Of a DNA stretch of 64,000 nucleotides, positions 50,683 to 60,452 are shown one piece after another. Within the stretch, counting starts at the first letter, position 1. Every line of letters starts with the position of its first letter. Source of the DNA: Scardovia wiggsiae F0424. GTDB lineage: Bacteria > Actinomycetota > Actinomycetes > Actinomycetales > Bifidobacteriaceae. Location of the stretch: NCBI RefSeq assembly GCF_000269605.1, contig NZ_AKCI01000001.1:992001-1056000 (forward strand). Direction: 5' to 3'. The notes under the pieces are model-generated. The model made no database searches. It had not been told where the DNA came from and saw only the letters and a list, made by a program, of their open reading frames with translations. Both the position numbers and the translations under genes were made by a program.

Positions 50683-53600
50683 AATACCCATTATCTGCCA
50701 GACGTGCCTGAGGGTCAAGCAGCATAGCCTTTTCCGCCTCGTGGGAATCATAATGGCGGGAATCCTCGTGGAAGCGGCGGTTATCGATCAGCTCAAACAA
50801 AGGTTTCCTGCCGATCATACCATCCCTGCGGTGGCGGCCGCCCTCAGCAAGGCGCTTATTGGCCCTTCCTTTCCATGTACGGAGGACATCCTGCCCATAA
50901 GCATGCTCTACCGCTGCTTCAAAAGCACCAGGATGGACAAGCGCTATGAAGCCCGACACATGACCAAACCCTAGGGAAGTGACCAGGCCGGCCTTGATAG
51001 TGTGATGCGCCTTGCCCAGATCCAGAGGCCTGCGCAGCCAGACCATAAGGTCATCGCCCGCAAGCTTGGGGTCTACGCAGTCCAGGGATGCATTAGCCGG
51101 GATAATACCCGATGCGAACACCTGGACCAGGCCGTTTATCTGGAAGATAGCCGCCCCTCCCTTGGCATGGCCGGTAAGGGTCTTCTGAGAAATAACATAC
51201 AGAGGGTTGCCTTCGGACCTGCCGATAGCATGCGCCAGCGTGTTATGAAGTTCAGACTCGTTAGGGTCATTAGCATTCGTTGACGTGTCATGCTTGGAGA
51301 CCACAGCTATATCATCCGGGGCAACACCCAGTGCAGCAAGCTGACGGACAAGCGCCGAATCACGGCCGCCGCGGGCCGCTGCAAGCGCCCCAAGCCCAGG
51401 GGCGGGGATCGATGTGTGGGCGCCGTCTGCGAACGAGTTAGCGTACCCGACGACGGCTGCAACCGGAAGGCCGAGTTTCATGGCCAGGTCACCGCGCGTG
51501 ATGAGTATGGTCCCCCCGCCCTGGGCTTCGAGGAATCCTCCTCGGCGGCGGTCGTTCGCCCTGGAAAAGAACCTGCTGTCAATACCTTTGCCGTACATCT
51601 CCTCAGAGTTGGCCGTGGCATTCATATCGCCGAAACCGTTTACAGACTCGACGCCAATATCATCGATCGCACCGGTAACAACAAAATCTGCCTTGCCGAG
51701 CTTAATCTTATCAACGCCCTCCTCAAGCGATACGGCTGCAGTTGCACAGGCGGATACCGGCTGTATCATATTGCCGTAACCGCCAACATAGGACTGCATT
51801 ACATGTGCCGCAACAACATTAGGCAATGCTTCCTGAAGGATATCCGTCGGGTACGCCTGGCTCAGATAACGGTTTACATACAGCTGCCGCATGGAATTCA
51901 TGCCGCCGAAACCGGTGCCCTGCGTTGAAGCGAGCATTGACGGATGTATGGACTGGAGTATTTCTGAAGGCGAGAAACCTGCGGAAATAAAGGCATCGAC
52001 CGTGGTCACAATGTTCCATAGGGCGATTGGGTCCACGGAATCGACCATAGATGCCGGTATACCCCACTTGCGCGGATCAAAGCCCTTCGGGAACTGCCCG
52101 CCCACAGTCCGCGTCATGACAGCCCGCCGCGGCACGAAAACGGAAGCGCCCTGCGTACGTGTAACGAGCCATTCATCCGACCCGTCATCATGACGGATAA
52201 CAGTATGCTCACTGTCAGCATCCATATATTCACGCGCAGCAGCCTCATTCGCCACACTGAACGTGACGTCGTGGTCGAGGAAAACTTCCGCAGACTTGCT
52301 GTCAGTCCCATGAAGGTAATCTGACCCCATGCCGTCATCGAACGGGCGGATGCCGCTCCGCGCTACAACATCGTCATGGAATTTTTCGTAAATATCCTCT
52401 TCCGCGATGAGGTTGCCGTCAGTATCGATCCAACCGGGTTCGGGCGAATCCTGCCATGAGATGAGGCCCATATTCCATGCCAGTTCCAGCACACCTTCAG
52501 CACTCAGGTCAACGGTACCGTCCGCTGCAATACCCAGCTCAGCATCACGGCGGGTACGTCCGGAACCCCATGTACCCAGTTCGCCGATGGAAACAATAAC
52601 TATCTCATCTTCAGGACGGGCAGTCACGGAATCCCATTCACCCATTCTGACATCAGGCTGCTGCGGTGTATGGAGGGTGGGAAGGGCCTTGACTTCAGAA
52701 GTATCTTTACGGGTATTTTCTGAGACCGCTCCTGCGGAAGCACCAGCCTTTGCAGAAGGATCCGGGGTAATCCCTGCGAGAGAACCCGGAGCGTCTCCGG
52801 CCTCTAAGGAAGCTCCGGACACATCTTCCGGAATAGTGCCGGCATCGCTATGCTCTCCGCTGCTGTCAGCTTCGGATCCGGTACCCGCTCCGGCCAGAGC
52901 CTCCGCGCGCAGCTGGGACATATCGATATCCAGAGACCCCATTCCGCCTGTAAGGTCAGCCTCGACAGGATCCTGCCCAGCCTGCTTGCGGATTTCCGCC
53001 GAAGACAGTTTAAGGAGCTCGGCTGCTATCTCTTCAGTGCTGTAGGTCCGGACCCCCCGGCGTTCAATAGCCTCGACAAGCGGATCGTTCCCGCCCATCA
53101 GGCCGGTACCGCGCACCCAGCCGATCCGAGGATGGGCAAAGGTAACAGTGCCGGACCAGTCTTTTTCGACCCGGGACCGATTGACTATGGCATCAAAAGC
53201 ACTCTTGACTTCGCCGTACGCACCGTCACCGCCAAGGGTGCCGCGGTTAGGTGAACCCGGAAGCACCACATGCAGGCGATGGTCCACATCGGTGTCCGCC
53301 CCAAGAACGCCCAGCCGGGAGATAAGCCTCTCGACCCCCCAGAGCATAAGCCTGGCTTGGGATTCAAAAAGCTCGCCGGAATCAGACAGCGTGCCGTGGA
53401 CGCCGGGCGCAGCGAACGGGAACAGCAGCGTCGGGGCGTATCCCGGTTTGACCACGGTGGTTGTTGCGCCATGGGTCTCTTTCTGCTCATTGCCTACCCA
53501 CGCAGCAAGCGCATCCACATCGCGGTAGCTGGACAGGTTTGCCGGGACTATCCACAGGCGTGCTTCCCCCGCGGCATGCGTACGGTATATCTCTTTAGCC

Positions 53601-56600
53601 CACTGGATGAAACCGGTGTCAAAAGAATAGCTTGTTGCAATAACGGTCGCGCCGCCTGCAAGCAGCTGGGCAGCCACCTGGCCTGCGATCGACTTTTCGG
53701 ATGCGCCGGTAACTACAGCAATATCACGGGCGAACGGGAGCGTGCCGGCATCTTCCTGTGCAGAAGATACTGTACGCAAAGCCTCCCGGGATATACGGCC
53801 GAATGTTTCCGCATGGCGTGCAGCCTCTCCCCCGTGCAGCCTGGCCTGCTGTGCATACCATGCTGCCTGGCGGGCCACAGCCTCCCCTGCACCCGTATAG
53901 CTTTCCGCAGCGCATTGTTCATCATCGCCGTAATAGATATGCGCAAGGTCTTCGCGTGCACTGGCCCAGCGGTCGTCCAGAAGGACAGCTTTGCGCGCAT
54001 CGAACCGCGGGGAAACGAGTTTCGGCCACTGCGGTCCAAGCTCGGCGTTGACCATATCAACGATTCCGCTGTTATCCTCGGTTTCCTCAGCAGGTCCTGA
54101 AGCCTTTATGCCAAGCTTGTCCAGGATAAAATGTGCTGCGGATGCAAGGATGCCTGATTCCCCTGTGATCTGCTCGGAGAATTCTTTCAGGGCAGCAGAA
54201 TCCACCATCGCCCCAGCTCCGGCAGACTGTGCCGACTGCGGGGCTACCGTAACGCCATGGGCTGCAGCTACTGCCTGGACTGCTTTATCAATAAGCGCGT
54301 CAGCACCGGAAGTATTGGATACTGCGCCGGCAGGAAGTGTGGCCAGATCGCCGCCGCGCGTGCTGGCACCCTCACGGGTCCCCAGAAGCAGTTCTGCAGT
54401 AACGAATGCTGCCCAGCCATCACCCAGGCCCCAGGCATCATGCACATGCTGCGCAATATGGGACTGTTTCACGCCTGCCGAACCGAACAGCTGGTGGATA
54501 CGCTCCCGCACAGCGTCAGAAAGCACATGCCCGAAAGCCTTATACCGGGGAGCTGCCTTGGTTATAGTCGGCTCAAGCGCGCTGACAGCCGCTTCAGCAG
54601 CACCTTCAATGCTGGGGACACCCAGCTCTGCACTCATATCCATAAGCAGCTGGTTGCGCCGTGAAGATACGCCATTGGTCAGGGTATCAGTAGTGTCTTG
54701 TGCCCCGATCTGGTCTGGACGGATCTTTGCGCTGTATGCTATCAGCGTCCTGATGCCGTCCCACGCTGTGAACGGGATATCTTCAGCAGGCGCGGCACCG
54801 GAAGCGGGAACAGTACCGGCGGAAGCGGGAACACCGGAAGCACCGGCAGCCGGCACAGCTGCAGTATTGGTATCTGCTGACTTTGCCGGCGCTGCTGTAC
54901 CCTGCCCGGCGGCAGGCGCGGTTGCCGGGCTGGCAGCCTCCCCAGCAGAAGCAGCCTCGGAAACACCCGGCTCGGTATCAGCCTCGGGAGCCGTCTCCTC
55001 AACAAGCGAATCCGGGTCATCGTCTGTCATGTAGACACGCTTCCCATCGCGGCCTGCATTGAATACATCCACAGTTACGCCTGCAAACTCGGGGAGCAGC
55101 AGGGTGCGGGACCCGAGGTTCGCCAGCGTTGGGGAATTGCCAAGACCGACTTCAACATAATTTTCAACCCCAAGGCCGCCCCGCCCTTCAGGGGTGAACA
55201 GCAGGCTCTGGGTTTCGATCCACCGTACGGGGGACGCAAACTGCCAGCATAGGAGTTCGATAAGAAGGAGCCGTGCGAGTTTGCCTTCGTCAGCGGCATA
55301 CTCATTCCACCGATCATCATTGTCTGCGATCGCGCGCAGCTGTTCTGAAGGTACCACATCAAGGATAGCCCGGGCGAAATCGCGGGTCAGCTCAAACGGG
55401 CGTGCTACCAGGTTGGGGATATAACGCCCTACAAGGCGGCGGTACTTAATATTTTCAGGAAGCAGGGAATCCAGTTTTGCGCGGAACTCCGGAACACCTT
55501 TGCGCAGCAGGGTGGAATGGAATGGGACGTCAATGCCGGGGACCAGCATAAACGGCTTCTTGCCGCCCGCTTCACGCGCACGGCGGGAAGAATCCTTCTC
55601 AAGCGCTTTCAGTCCGGCAATAGTCCCTGCTATTGCATACTGGGAGCCTGCAAGGTTATAGTTAACGATCTGCAGGAATTCACCTGACTGGCGTGATATG
55701 CCATCAATGTAACCGTTAACATGGGCATCATCCACACCGAACTGGTTCGGGCGCAGAGCCCCCATACGGTAATTCGACCGGCCCTGTGCATCACGTTCAA
55801 TAAGATGGTGCATGGTGGAGCCGCGGTGGAAGACCAGCTCAAGCTCTGTTTCCAGCGGGATTATCTGGGCAAAAGCGCTCAGTGCATTATATTCCCCCAG
55901 GGAATGCCCGGCAAAATATGCGGGCTCGAAAATCATTCCCGCTTCACGCAAACGGGCGGTCTGCGCCTGGGCCACGGTTGCCAGCGCGACCTGGGTAAAC
56001 TGCGTCAGATTGAGCAGCCCTTCGGGATGCCGGTATGTCACGCCGCGCGCGGTAAGCTCTTTAGGGTTATCGCGCACAACAGCAAGTATGGAGAACCCGA
56101 GCCTGCTGCGGGTAAGCCTGTCTGCGCGTTCCCATACCTGGCGAGCTGCCGGTGACTGCGCGCGCTCATCAAGCGTCATGCCCTGCTTCTGGATACCCTG
56201 CCCGGGGAACACGTAAGCCGACGTATAAGGGCGACATACAGCAGTAGCACGGGATACGGTCTCTTCACCGATGCGGCATGTCACTTCAATAACGATCCCG
56301 CCGTCATTGACTTTGCCTACGCGCTCAACGCTGATCTCAACGCGGTCATTCAGCTGGACCATACCGTACATGGCATACGTCCATCCTGCGATCTCATAGT
56401 GCGCACCCTTGGTATCTGCCGCCTGCACAACATGCTGCGCAGCCGCGGACAGCCACATCCCGTGGACCAGCGGGGCCTGGAGCCCTGATACACGCGCTGC
56501 ACGGGCTGACGTATGGATCGGGTTGAAATCCCCTGATACACGCGCAAAGGCAGTCATATTATCCGGCGCCTGCACTGTAACGCGGCGCAGCAGACGGCGC

Positions 56601-59600
56601 GCAGCCGGGCGGATATCCGCCTTTATGCCGCCGTAATCAGGGGCGTCTTCAGGAAGCTGTGAAGAATAGACACGCCCGCGTATTGCGAAACGCTCCGTCT
56701 CATGGGCCAGTACAGTACCGTCCTGCCCAGCGTGCTCCACATGTATAGTGACCACACGCCCGGCTGAAGATTCCTGGAAATCCTCAGCCCAGCTCTTCAG
56801 ATCTATACGCTGGCCATAATGCCCCTGCAGCTGCGCATCGCTGACAAGCAGCTCAACGGAATGGTCCAGATGGACAGCATTGAGCAGGCCTTCAATAATT
56901 GGGGTCTCCCCTACATAAACAGAGCCGAGCGCAGTATATATCGCAGGCCATGCCGGTCCCGTAAGCGCATCAGGGACAATACCTGAGGGGATGAGGGACT
57001 GCGGCAGATGGCCGGCAGTAGCACTCTCATGGTCATACCCCAGATTTGCGCTGAGCGTATAATGGGCAGCCGCTATACCGAACGGATGGGCTGCATCCTT
57101 TGTTTCAGGGGATATTTCAGGCATACGGTCAAGTACATCGCCCGTGACGGCAGTATTGCCGATACCGGCAGTCCCTGCAAGGAGCACATAGATATGCCCC
57201 TTCAGGCGGTCACGGTCTACTACCGGCATGCGGAACGGATGGCCGTGGTCCACAATAAGCGGGATAACAATATGCCGCACGGCGTAAGGCTCCTGTTCAC
57301 CGGTCCCATGCCGCCTTTCACCATCCCAGAATGTATCAAGATGGATATCAAGGTCATAAAACTCCTGCATCCCCTGTGTCTGGACATGTGTCAGCGTGTA
57401 GTGAGGATCATCCCTGCGGGTATTGTACGCAGGATTGTCCATAACATGCCCGACCCATGAAATCGTTGGGGATTGGCGGATAAAGGCCTCGTCATCATCG
57501 CACCCTTCCTGGGCGGAAAGGCTGGCAGGGATCCGGTACCCTTCTTTACTGTCCGCAGTGCGGACACGGTCAGCAACGGCTTTATCAAAACGGGAGAGGA
57601 TATCTACTACGGGCTCATTCATCGTTGTGATGCCTGCAACAGAAAGCGGCCCGGGGATTATCCGTACAGAATCGGCGCTGTACCGGCTGTCTTCAGCCTG
57701 CCACAGCTGGTCGCGCCCCCACCAGCGCAGAAGGTCCCCGTCGATCACAGGGACGAACGGCAGCGGTTTCGGATATTCCTGGGACAGCTGTGGGAACCAT
57801 GCGGCATCTGTGGCAGCCACATGGGCGGTACGGGACTTCGGGTATTCCCTGCCCAATATTTCCAACGCCTGCTGCGGGTTTTCCACAGCCTGCGCATCAG
57901 AAAATACTGAGGTGAATGTGCCTTTATCCTGTTCATTGATACGCGCTTCAATACGGTGGAGGAGGTGAAGGAACCGCAGCCCGAAAGTCCTGTCTGCCCA
58001 CGGGTAGGTCAGTTCCACAAAACGCCCGGCCCACTCATAGTAGGTCATATCTTCCACATCACCGAAATACGGCTTGGCAGTGCTGTCAAGCGCCTGGATG
58101 ATCTCATCTCTGCGGCTTTCCAGTTCTTCAGGATGCTTCTCCAGATGCACGATCAGACGCCCTGCGCGCGCAGAAGCATTTTCGATCTCATAAATATCAG
58201 CATGGAGATGGCTCAGCCCCGAAGACATACCGCCGGCGACCCCTCCGCTGGGTACCCAGCTTTCCCCCAGCGGCGCAAAAGGGTCCCCGTTCTTTTCAGT
58301 ATCTGTGATACCGGGCGTTTCCACAAGGAATTTCTTGACCTGCGGGCTTGTATGGGCTTCTTTCGCCGTCATCAGTGCGGTCCCCACGAGCACACCGTCA
58401 ACAGGCATCGCAGGCAGGCCGTACTGCTCAGACCACTGGCCGGAAATATAATCTGCCGCACGCTCAGGTGTCCCGATACCGCCGCCGGCAACCAGGACGA
58501 CATTATGCCGGGCACGGATATCCGCATATGTGTTTACCAGCAGGTCATCAAGGCTTTCCCATGAATGATGCCCGCCTGCAGCACCGCCTTCAACTTCCAT
58601 GATCACGGTAACCGGATCAGCTTCCTTCGCAATATCCAGTACCTGCCTGATTTGTGCAACAGTACCGGGTTTGAAAACAACATAGGTGAACCCGTCATCA
58701 TGGAGCTGCGTTATCAGCTCCATAGCTTCGTCGGCCTCAGGGATACCTGCTGAAATCACTACCCCGTCAACAGGGGCACCTGAGATACGCGCCTTGGATA
58801 CTATCCGCTTCCCCCCAAACTGGAGGTTCCACAGATACCTGTCCATAAACATGGCGTTGAATTCTACGGATGTGCCTTCGTCAAGCAGGCTTTTAAGCCG
58901 CGCAATATTATTGTCGAACACTTCCTCAGTGACCTGCCCGCCGCCGGCAAGCTCGGCCCAGTACCCGGCGTTGGCCGCAGCCGCAGGCAGATCCGGCTCT
59001 ACCGTTGTAGGGGTCATACCTGCTACCATGATGGGCGAACGGCCTGTCAGGCGGGTAAAGGCAGTACTGACTTTGTCACCGGCCTCAGTGCTGACAATAT
59101 GCGGCGCAAACTGCGACCAGTCTTCAGCTGGTTTATATGTACGGCCGGGCGTAGCAAGGTCAAGGCGCTTGCCGGCACTTGCAGCGCTGACGACGCCGGC
59201 ACCGGTGCCTTCAATAAGGGCTGCAGTAAGCTTTTCTGCAACGACGCCCGGGCCGTAATCGATAAACCAGAGCGTCTGCCCGTCACGCTGGCTGCTTTCA
59301 CTGCCGGCGCCGGGCTCATCTGTGCTTCCGGAATCCGTGCCTTCGCCGTTGGCGGAGGCTTTCTTCCATGCACGGTAATCGCTGAGTATCCCCTCAACCT
59401 GGGCCGCCCAGTCAACACTGTCAACGAGTACGGCCTGGGCCAGGCGCCGCGCATATCCGCTGTCGATGCCGCATTCGTCAGCCCAGCGGCCGACAAGCTC
59501 CACTGCGTCTGCAAGTACCGGCGAATGGAAGGGGATCGATACCTCCAGATACTCCACTGACGGATCGAATACGCTGCCTCCCCGAACTTTCTGCTCACGC

Positions 59601-60337
59601 AGCTTCTGCTGGTGCTTATGCTCGTTGTTTATGCAGGTTTCAAGCTTGCGCAGATCCTCAGGATACCCCGATACCACATAGTTATCACGCGAATTTTTCA
59701 CACCGATAACGATTTCGCCCTGACGCTCAGGGATCCGTGAAATAAGTACTTCGATCTGTTCGCGGGTGGCCCCTTTAACAGACAGCATGGGCGATGCACC
59801 CTTCACCGGGACGATCCCCCGTGCCCCGGCGATACGGCTTCCCGCAGCGCCAATCAGGCGCGAAACAGCCAGTATGGATGTAATCTGCGCATCAGCCCCG
59901 GCCTGGGATATTTCGCCGCGGGCAAGGCTGCTGAGTACGTCTACGATATCAGTTGACAGAAGCCCCTGTGAATGGCCGGCTGCCCTGACAAATGAACCGG
60001 AAGCAAAAGGCATCCCCAGTTCTTTCGAGTCCAGAAGGGCTGCCAGCTGTGCCAATACAACTCCGGGCACACTGACCTCAGCATACCTGGCATCCCCCAG
60101 GATAAGGCTTTGCGATGCATAGGAGAAAAGGTCCAGGCGCCTCCCATAGACCGTCAGAAGCTCAGTTGCCGCAGGCTGCAGCAGTGCCTCAGCAGCAGCA
60201 TCGTAGGCACGCAGCTGTTCGAGGAGCCGGCTGTTCTGTGCAGCTTCATCCACAGTGCTGGTCCATGGCGTTGACTGTCCGGCGAAAAGGAAAGCATGCG
60301 GCTGGGTATCCATAGAGGAAAAGAACGAGTTGTCCAT
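50660..60337 (-). CDS. fas: Type I fatty acid synthase, multidomain
   Basis: A single chain of 3225 residues that makes fatty acids from acetyl- and malonyl-CoA. Domains in order with active sites: acyltransferase (AGHSQGLL, Ser about 123); enoyl reductase (SPIMVAGMTPTT about 435, EGGAAGGHHSWE); hot-dog dehydratase (DFNPIHTSARAA about 1280); malonyl/palmitoyl transferase (FAGHSLGEYN, Ser about 1479); Ala/Pro-rich linker; acyl carrier (GVSSRRNQLL, Ser about 1891-1892); ketoreductase (AVVTGASEKSIAG about 2200, YGEVK); second linker; ketosynthase (VSACATAAV, Cys about 2864; KHDTSTNAND; TGHAKGGAA). All key residues are present. The ATG at 60337 has AAAGG with 7-base spacing. Preceded by accD/accC, overlapping acpS. 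Confidence 0.97.
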   Translation of the reverse strand: MDNSFFSSMDTQPHAFLFAGQSTPWTSTVDEAAQNSRLLEQLRAYDAAAEALLQPAATELLTVYGRRLDLFSYASQSLILGDARYAEVSVPGVVLAQLAALLDSKELGMPFASGSFVRAAGHSQGLLSTDIVDVLSSLARGEISQAGADAQITSILAVSRLIGAAGSRIAGARGIVPVKGASPMLSVKGATREQIEVLISRIPERQGEIVIGVKNSRDNYVVSGYPEDLRKLETCINNEHKHQQKLREQKVRGGSVFDPSVEYLEVSIPFHSPVLADAVELVGRWADECGIDSGYARRLAQAVLVDSVDWAAQVEGILSDYRAWKKASANGEGTDSGSTDEPGAGSESSQRDGQTLWFIDYGPGVVAEKLTAALIEGTGAGVVSAASAGKRLDLATPGRTYKPAEDWSQFAPHIVSTEAGDKVSTAFTRLTGRSPIMVAGMTPTTVEPDLPAAAANAGYWAELAGGGQVTEEVFDNNIARLKSLLDEGTSVEFNAMFMDRYLWNLQFGGKRIVSKARISGAPVDGVVISAGIPEADEAMELITQLHDDGFTYVVFKPGTVAQIRQVLDIAKEADPVTVIMEVEGGAAGGHHSWESLDDLLVNTYADIRARHNVVLVAGGGIGTPERAADYISGQWSEQYGLPAMPVDGVLVGTALMTAKEAHTSPQVKKFLVETPGITDTEKNGDPFAPLGESWVPSGGVAGGMSSGLSHLHADIYEIENASARAGRLIVHLEKHPEELESRRDEIIQALDSTAKPYFGDVEDMTYYEWAGRFVELTYPWADRTFGLRFLHLLHRIEARINEQDKGTFTSVFSDAQAVENPQQALEILGREYPKSRTAHVAATDAAWFPQLSQEYPKPLPFVPVIDGDLLRWWGRDQLWQAEDSRYSADSVRIIPGPLSVAGITTMNEPVVDILSRFDKAVADRVRTADSKEGYRIPASLSAQEGCDDDEAFIRQSPTISWVGHVMDNPAYNTRRDDPHYTLTHVQTQGMQEFYDLDIHLDTFWDGERRHGTGEQEPYAVRHIVIPLIVDHGHPFRMPVVDRDRLKGHIYVLLAGTAGIGNTAVTGDVLDRMPEISPETKDAAHPFGIAAAHYTLSANLGYDHESATAGHLPQSLIPSGIVPDALTGPAWPAIYTALGSVYVGETPIIEGLLNAVHLDHSVELLVSDAQLQGHYGQRIDLKSWAEDFQESSAGRVVTIHVEHAGQDGTVLAHETERFAIRGRVYSSQLPEDAPDYGGIKADIRPAARRLLRRVTVQAPDNMTAFARVSGDFNPIHTSARAARVSGLQAPLVHGMWLSAAAQHVVQAADTKGAHYEIAGWTYAMYGMVQLNDRVEISVERVGKVNDGGIVIEVTCRIGEETVSRATAVCRPYTSAYVFPGQGIQKQGMTLDERAQSPAARQVWERADRLTRSRLGFSILAVVRDNPKELTARGVTYRHPEGLLNLTQFTQVALATVAQAQTARLREAGMIFEPAYFAGHSLGEYNALSAFAQIIPLETELELVFHRGSTMHHLIERDAQGRSNYRMGALRPNQFGVDDAHVNGYIDGISRQSGEFLQIVNYNLAGSQYAIAGTIAGLKALEKDSSRRAREAGGKKPFMLVPGIDVPFHSTLLRKGVPEFRAKLDSLLPENIKYRRLVGRYIPNLVARPFELTRDFARAILDVVPSEQLRAIADNDDRWNEYAADEGKLARLLLIELLCWQFASPVRWIETQSLLFTPEGRGGLGVENYVEVGLGNSPTLANLGSRTLLLPEFAGVTVDVFNAGRDGKRVYMTDDDPDSLVEETAPEADTEPGVSEAASAGEAASPATAPAAGQGTAAPAKSADTNTAAVPAAGASGVPASAGTVPASGAAPAEDIPFTAWDGIRTLIAYSAKIRPDQIGAQDTTDTLTNGVSSRRNQLLMDMSAELGVPSIEGAAEAAVSALEPTITKAAPRYKAFGHVLSDAVRERIHQLFGSAGVKQSHIAQHVHDAWGLGDGWAAFVTAELLLGTREGASTRGGDLATLPAGAVSNTSGADALIDKAVQAVAAAHGVTVAPQSAQSAGAGAMVDSAALKEFSEQITGESGILASAAHFILDKLGIKASGPAEETEDNSGIVDMVNAELGPQWPKLVSPRFDARKAVLLDDRWASAREDLAHIYYGDDEQCAAESYTGAGEAVARQAAWYAQQARLHGGEAARHAETFGRISREALRTVSSAQEDAGTLPFARDIAVVTGASEKSIAGQVAAQLLAGGATVIATSYSFDTGFIQWAKEIYRTHAAGEARLWIVPANLSSYRDVDALAAWVGNEQKETHGATTTVVKPGYAPTLLFPFAAPGVHGTLSDSGELFESQARLMLWGVERLISRLGVLGADTDVDHRLHVVLPGSPNRGTLGGDGAYGEVKSAFDAIVNRSRVEKDWSGTVTFAHPRIGWVRGTGLMGGNDPLVEAIERRGVRTYSTEEIAAELLKLSSAEIRKQAGQDPVEADLTGGMGSLDIDMSQLRAEALAGAGTGSEADSSGEHSDAGTIPEDVSGASLEAGDAPGSLAGITPDPSAKAGASAGAVSENTRKDTSEVKALPTLHTPQQPDVRMGEWDSVTARPEDEIVIVSIGELGTWGSGRTRRDAELGIAADGTVDLSAEGVLELAWNMGLISWQDSPEPGWIDTDGNLIAEEDIYEKFHDDVVARSGIRPFDDGMGSDYLHGTDSKSAEVFLDHDVTFSVANEAAAREYMDADSEHTVIRHDDGSDEWLVTRTQGASVFVPRRAVMTRTVGGQFPKGFDPRKWGIPASMVDSVDPIALWNIVTTVDAFISAGFSPSEILQSIHPSMLASTQGTGFGGMNSMRQLYVNRYLSQAYPTDILQEALPNVVAAHVMQSYVGGYGNMIQPVSACATAAVSLEEGVDKIKLGKADFVVTGAIDDIGVESVNGFGDMNATANSEEMYGKGIDSRFFSRANDRRRGGFLEAQGGGTILITRGDLAMKLGLPVAAVVGYANSFADGAHTSIPAPGLGALAAARGGRDSALVRQLAALGVAPDDIAVVSKHDTSTNANDPNESELHNTLAHAIGRSEGNPLYVISQKTLTGHAKGGAAIFQINGLVQVFASGIIPANASLDCVDPKLAGDDLMVWLRRPLDLGKAHHTIKAGLVTSLGFGHVSGFIALVHPGAFEAAVEHAYGQDVLRTWKGRANKRLAEGGRHRRDGMIGRKPLFELIDNRRFHEDSRHYDSHEAEKAMLLDPQARLADNGYYEFRNAQ

Positions 60338-60452
60338 TGTATTACCTTTTTCTGTATTATTTTTTTGCATTATCGGTTTCTTCTGTGCTTTTATTATTTA
60401 TTTGCTGTAGATATTTCTTCTGTTACAATCTGCATCCCGCGTTTCCGCGCGT

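Noticed and set aside
53991-55034. 347-codon plus-strand ORF, Ala/Ser-rich
   Set aside because: Antisense to the ACP and linker part of fas; low-complexity composition is inherited from the linker.
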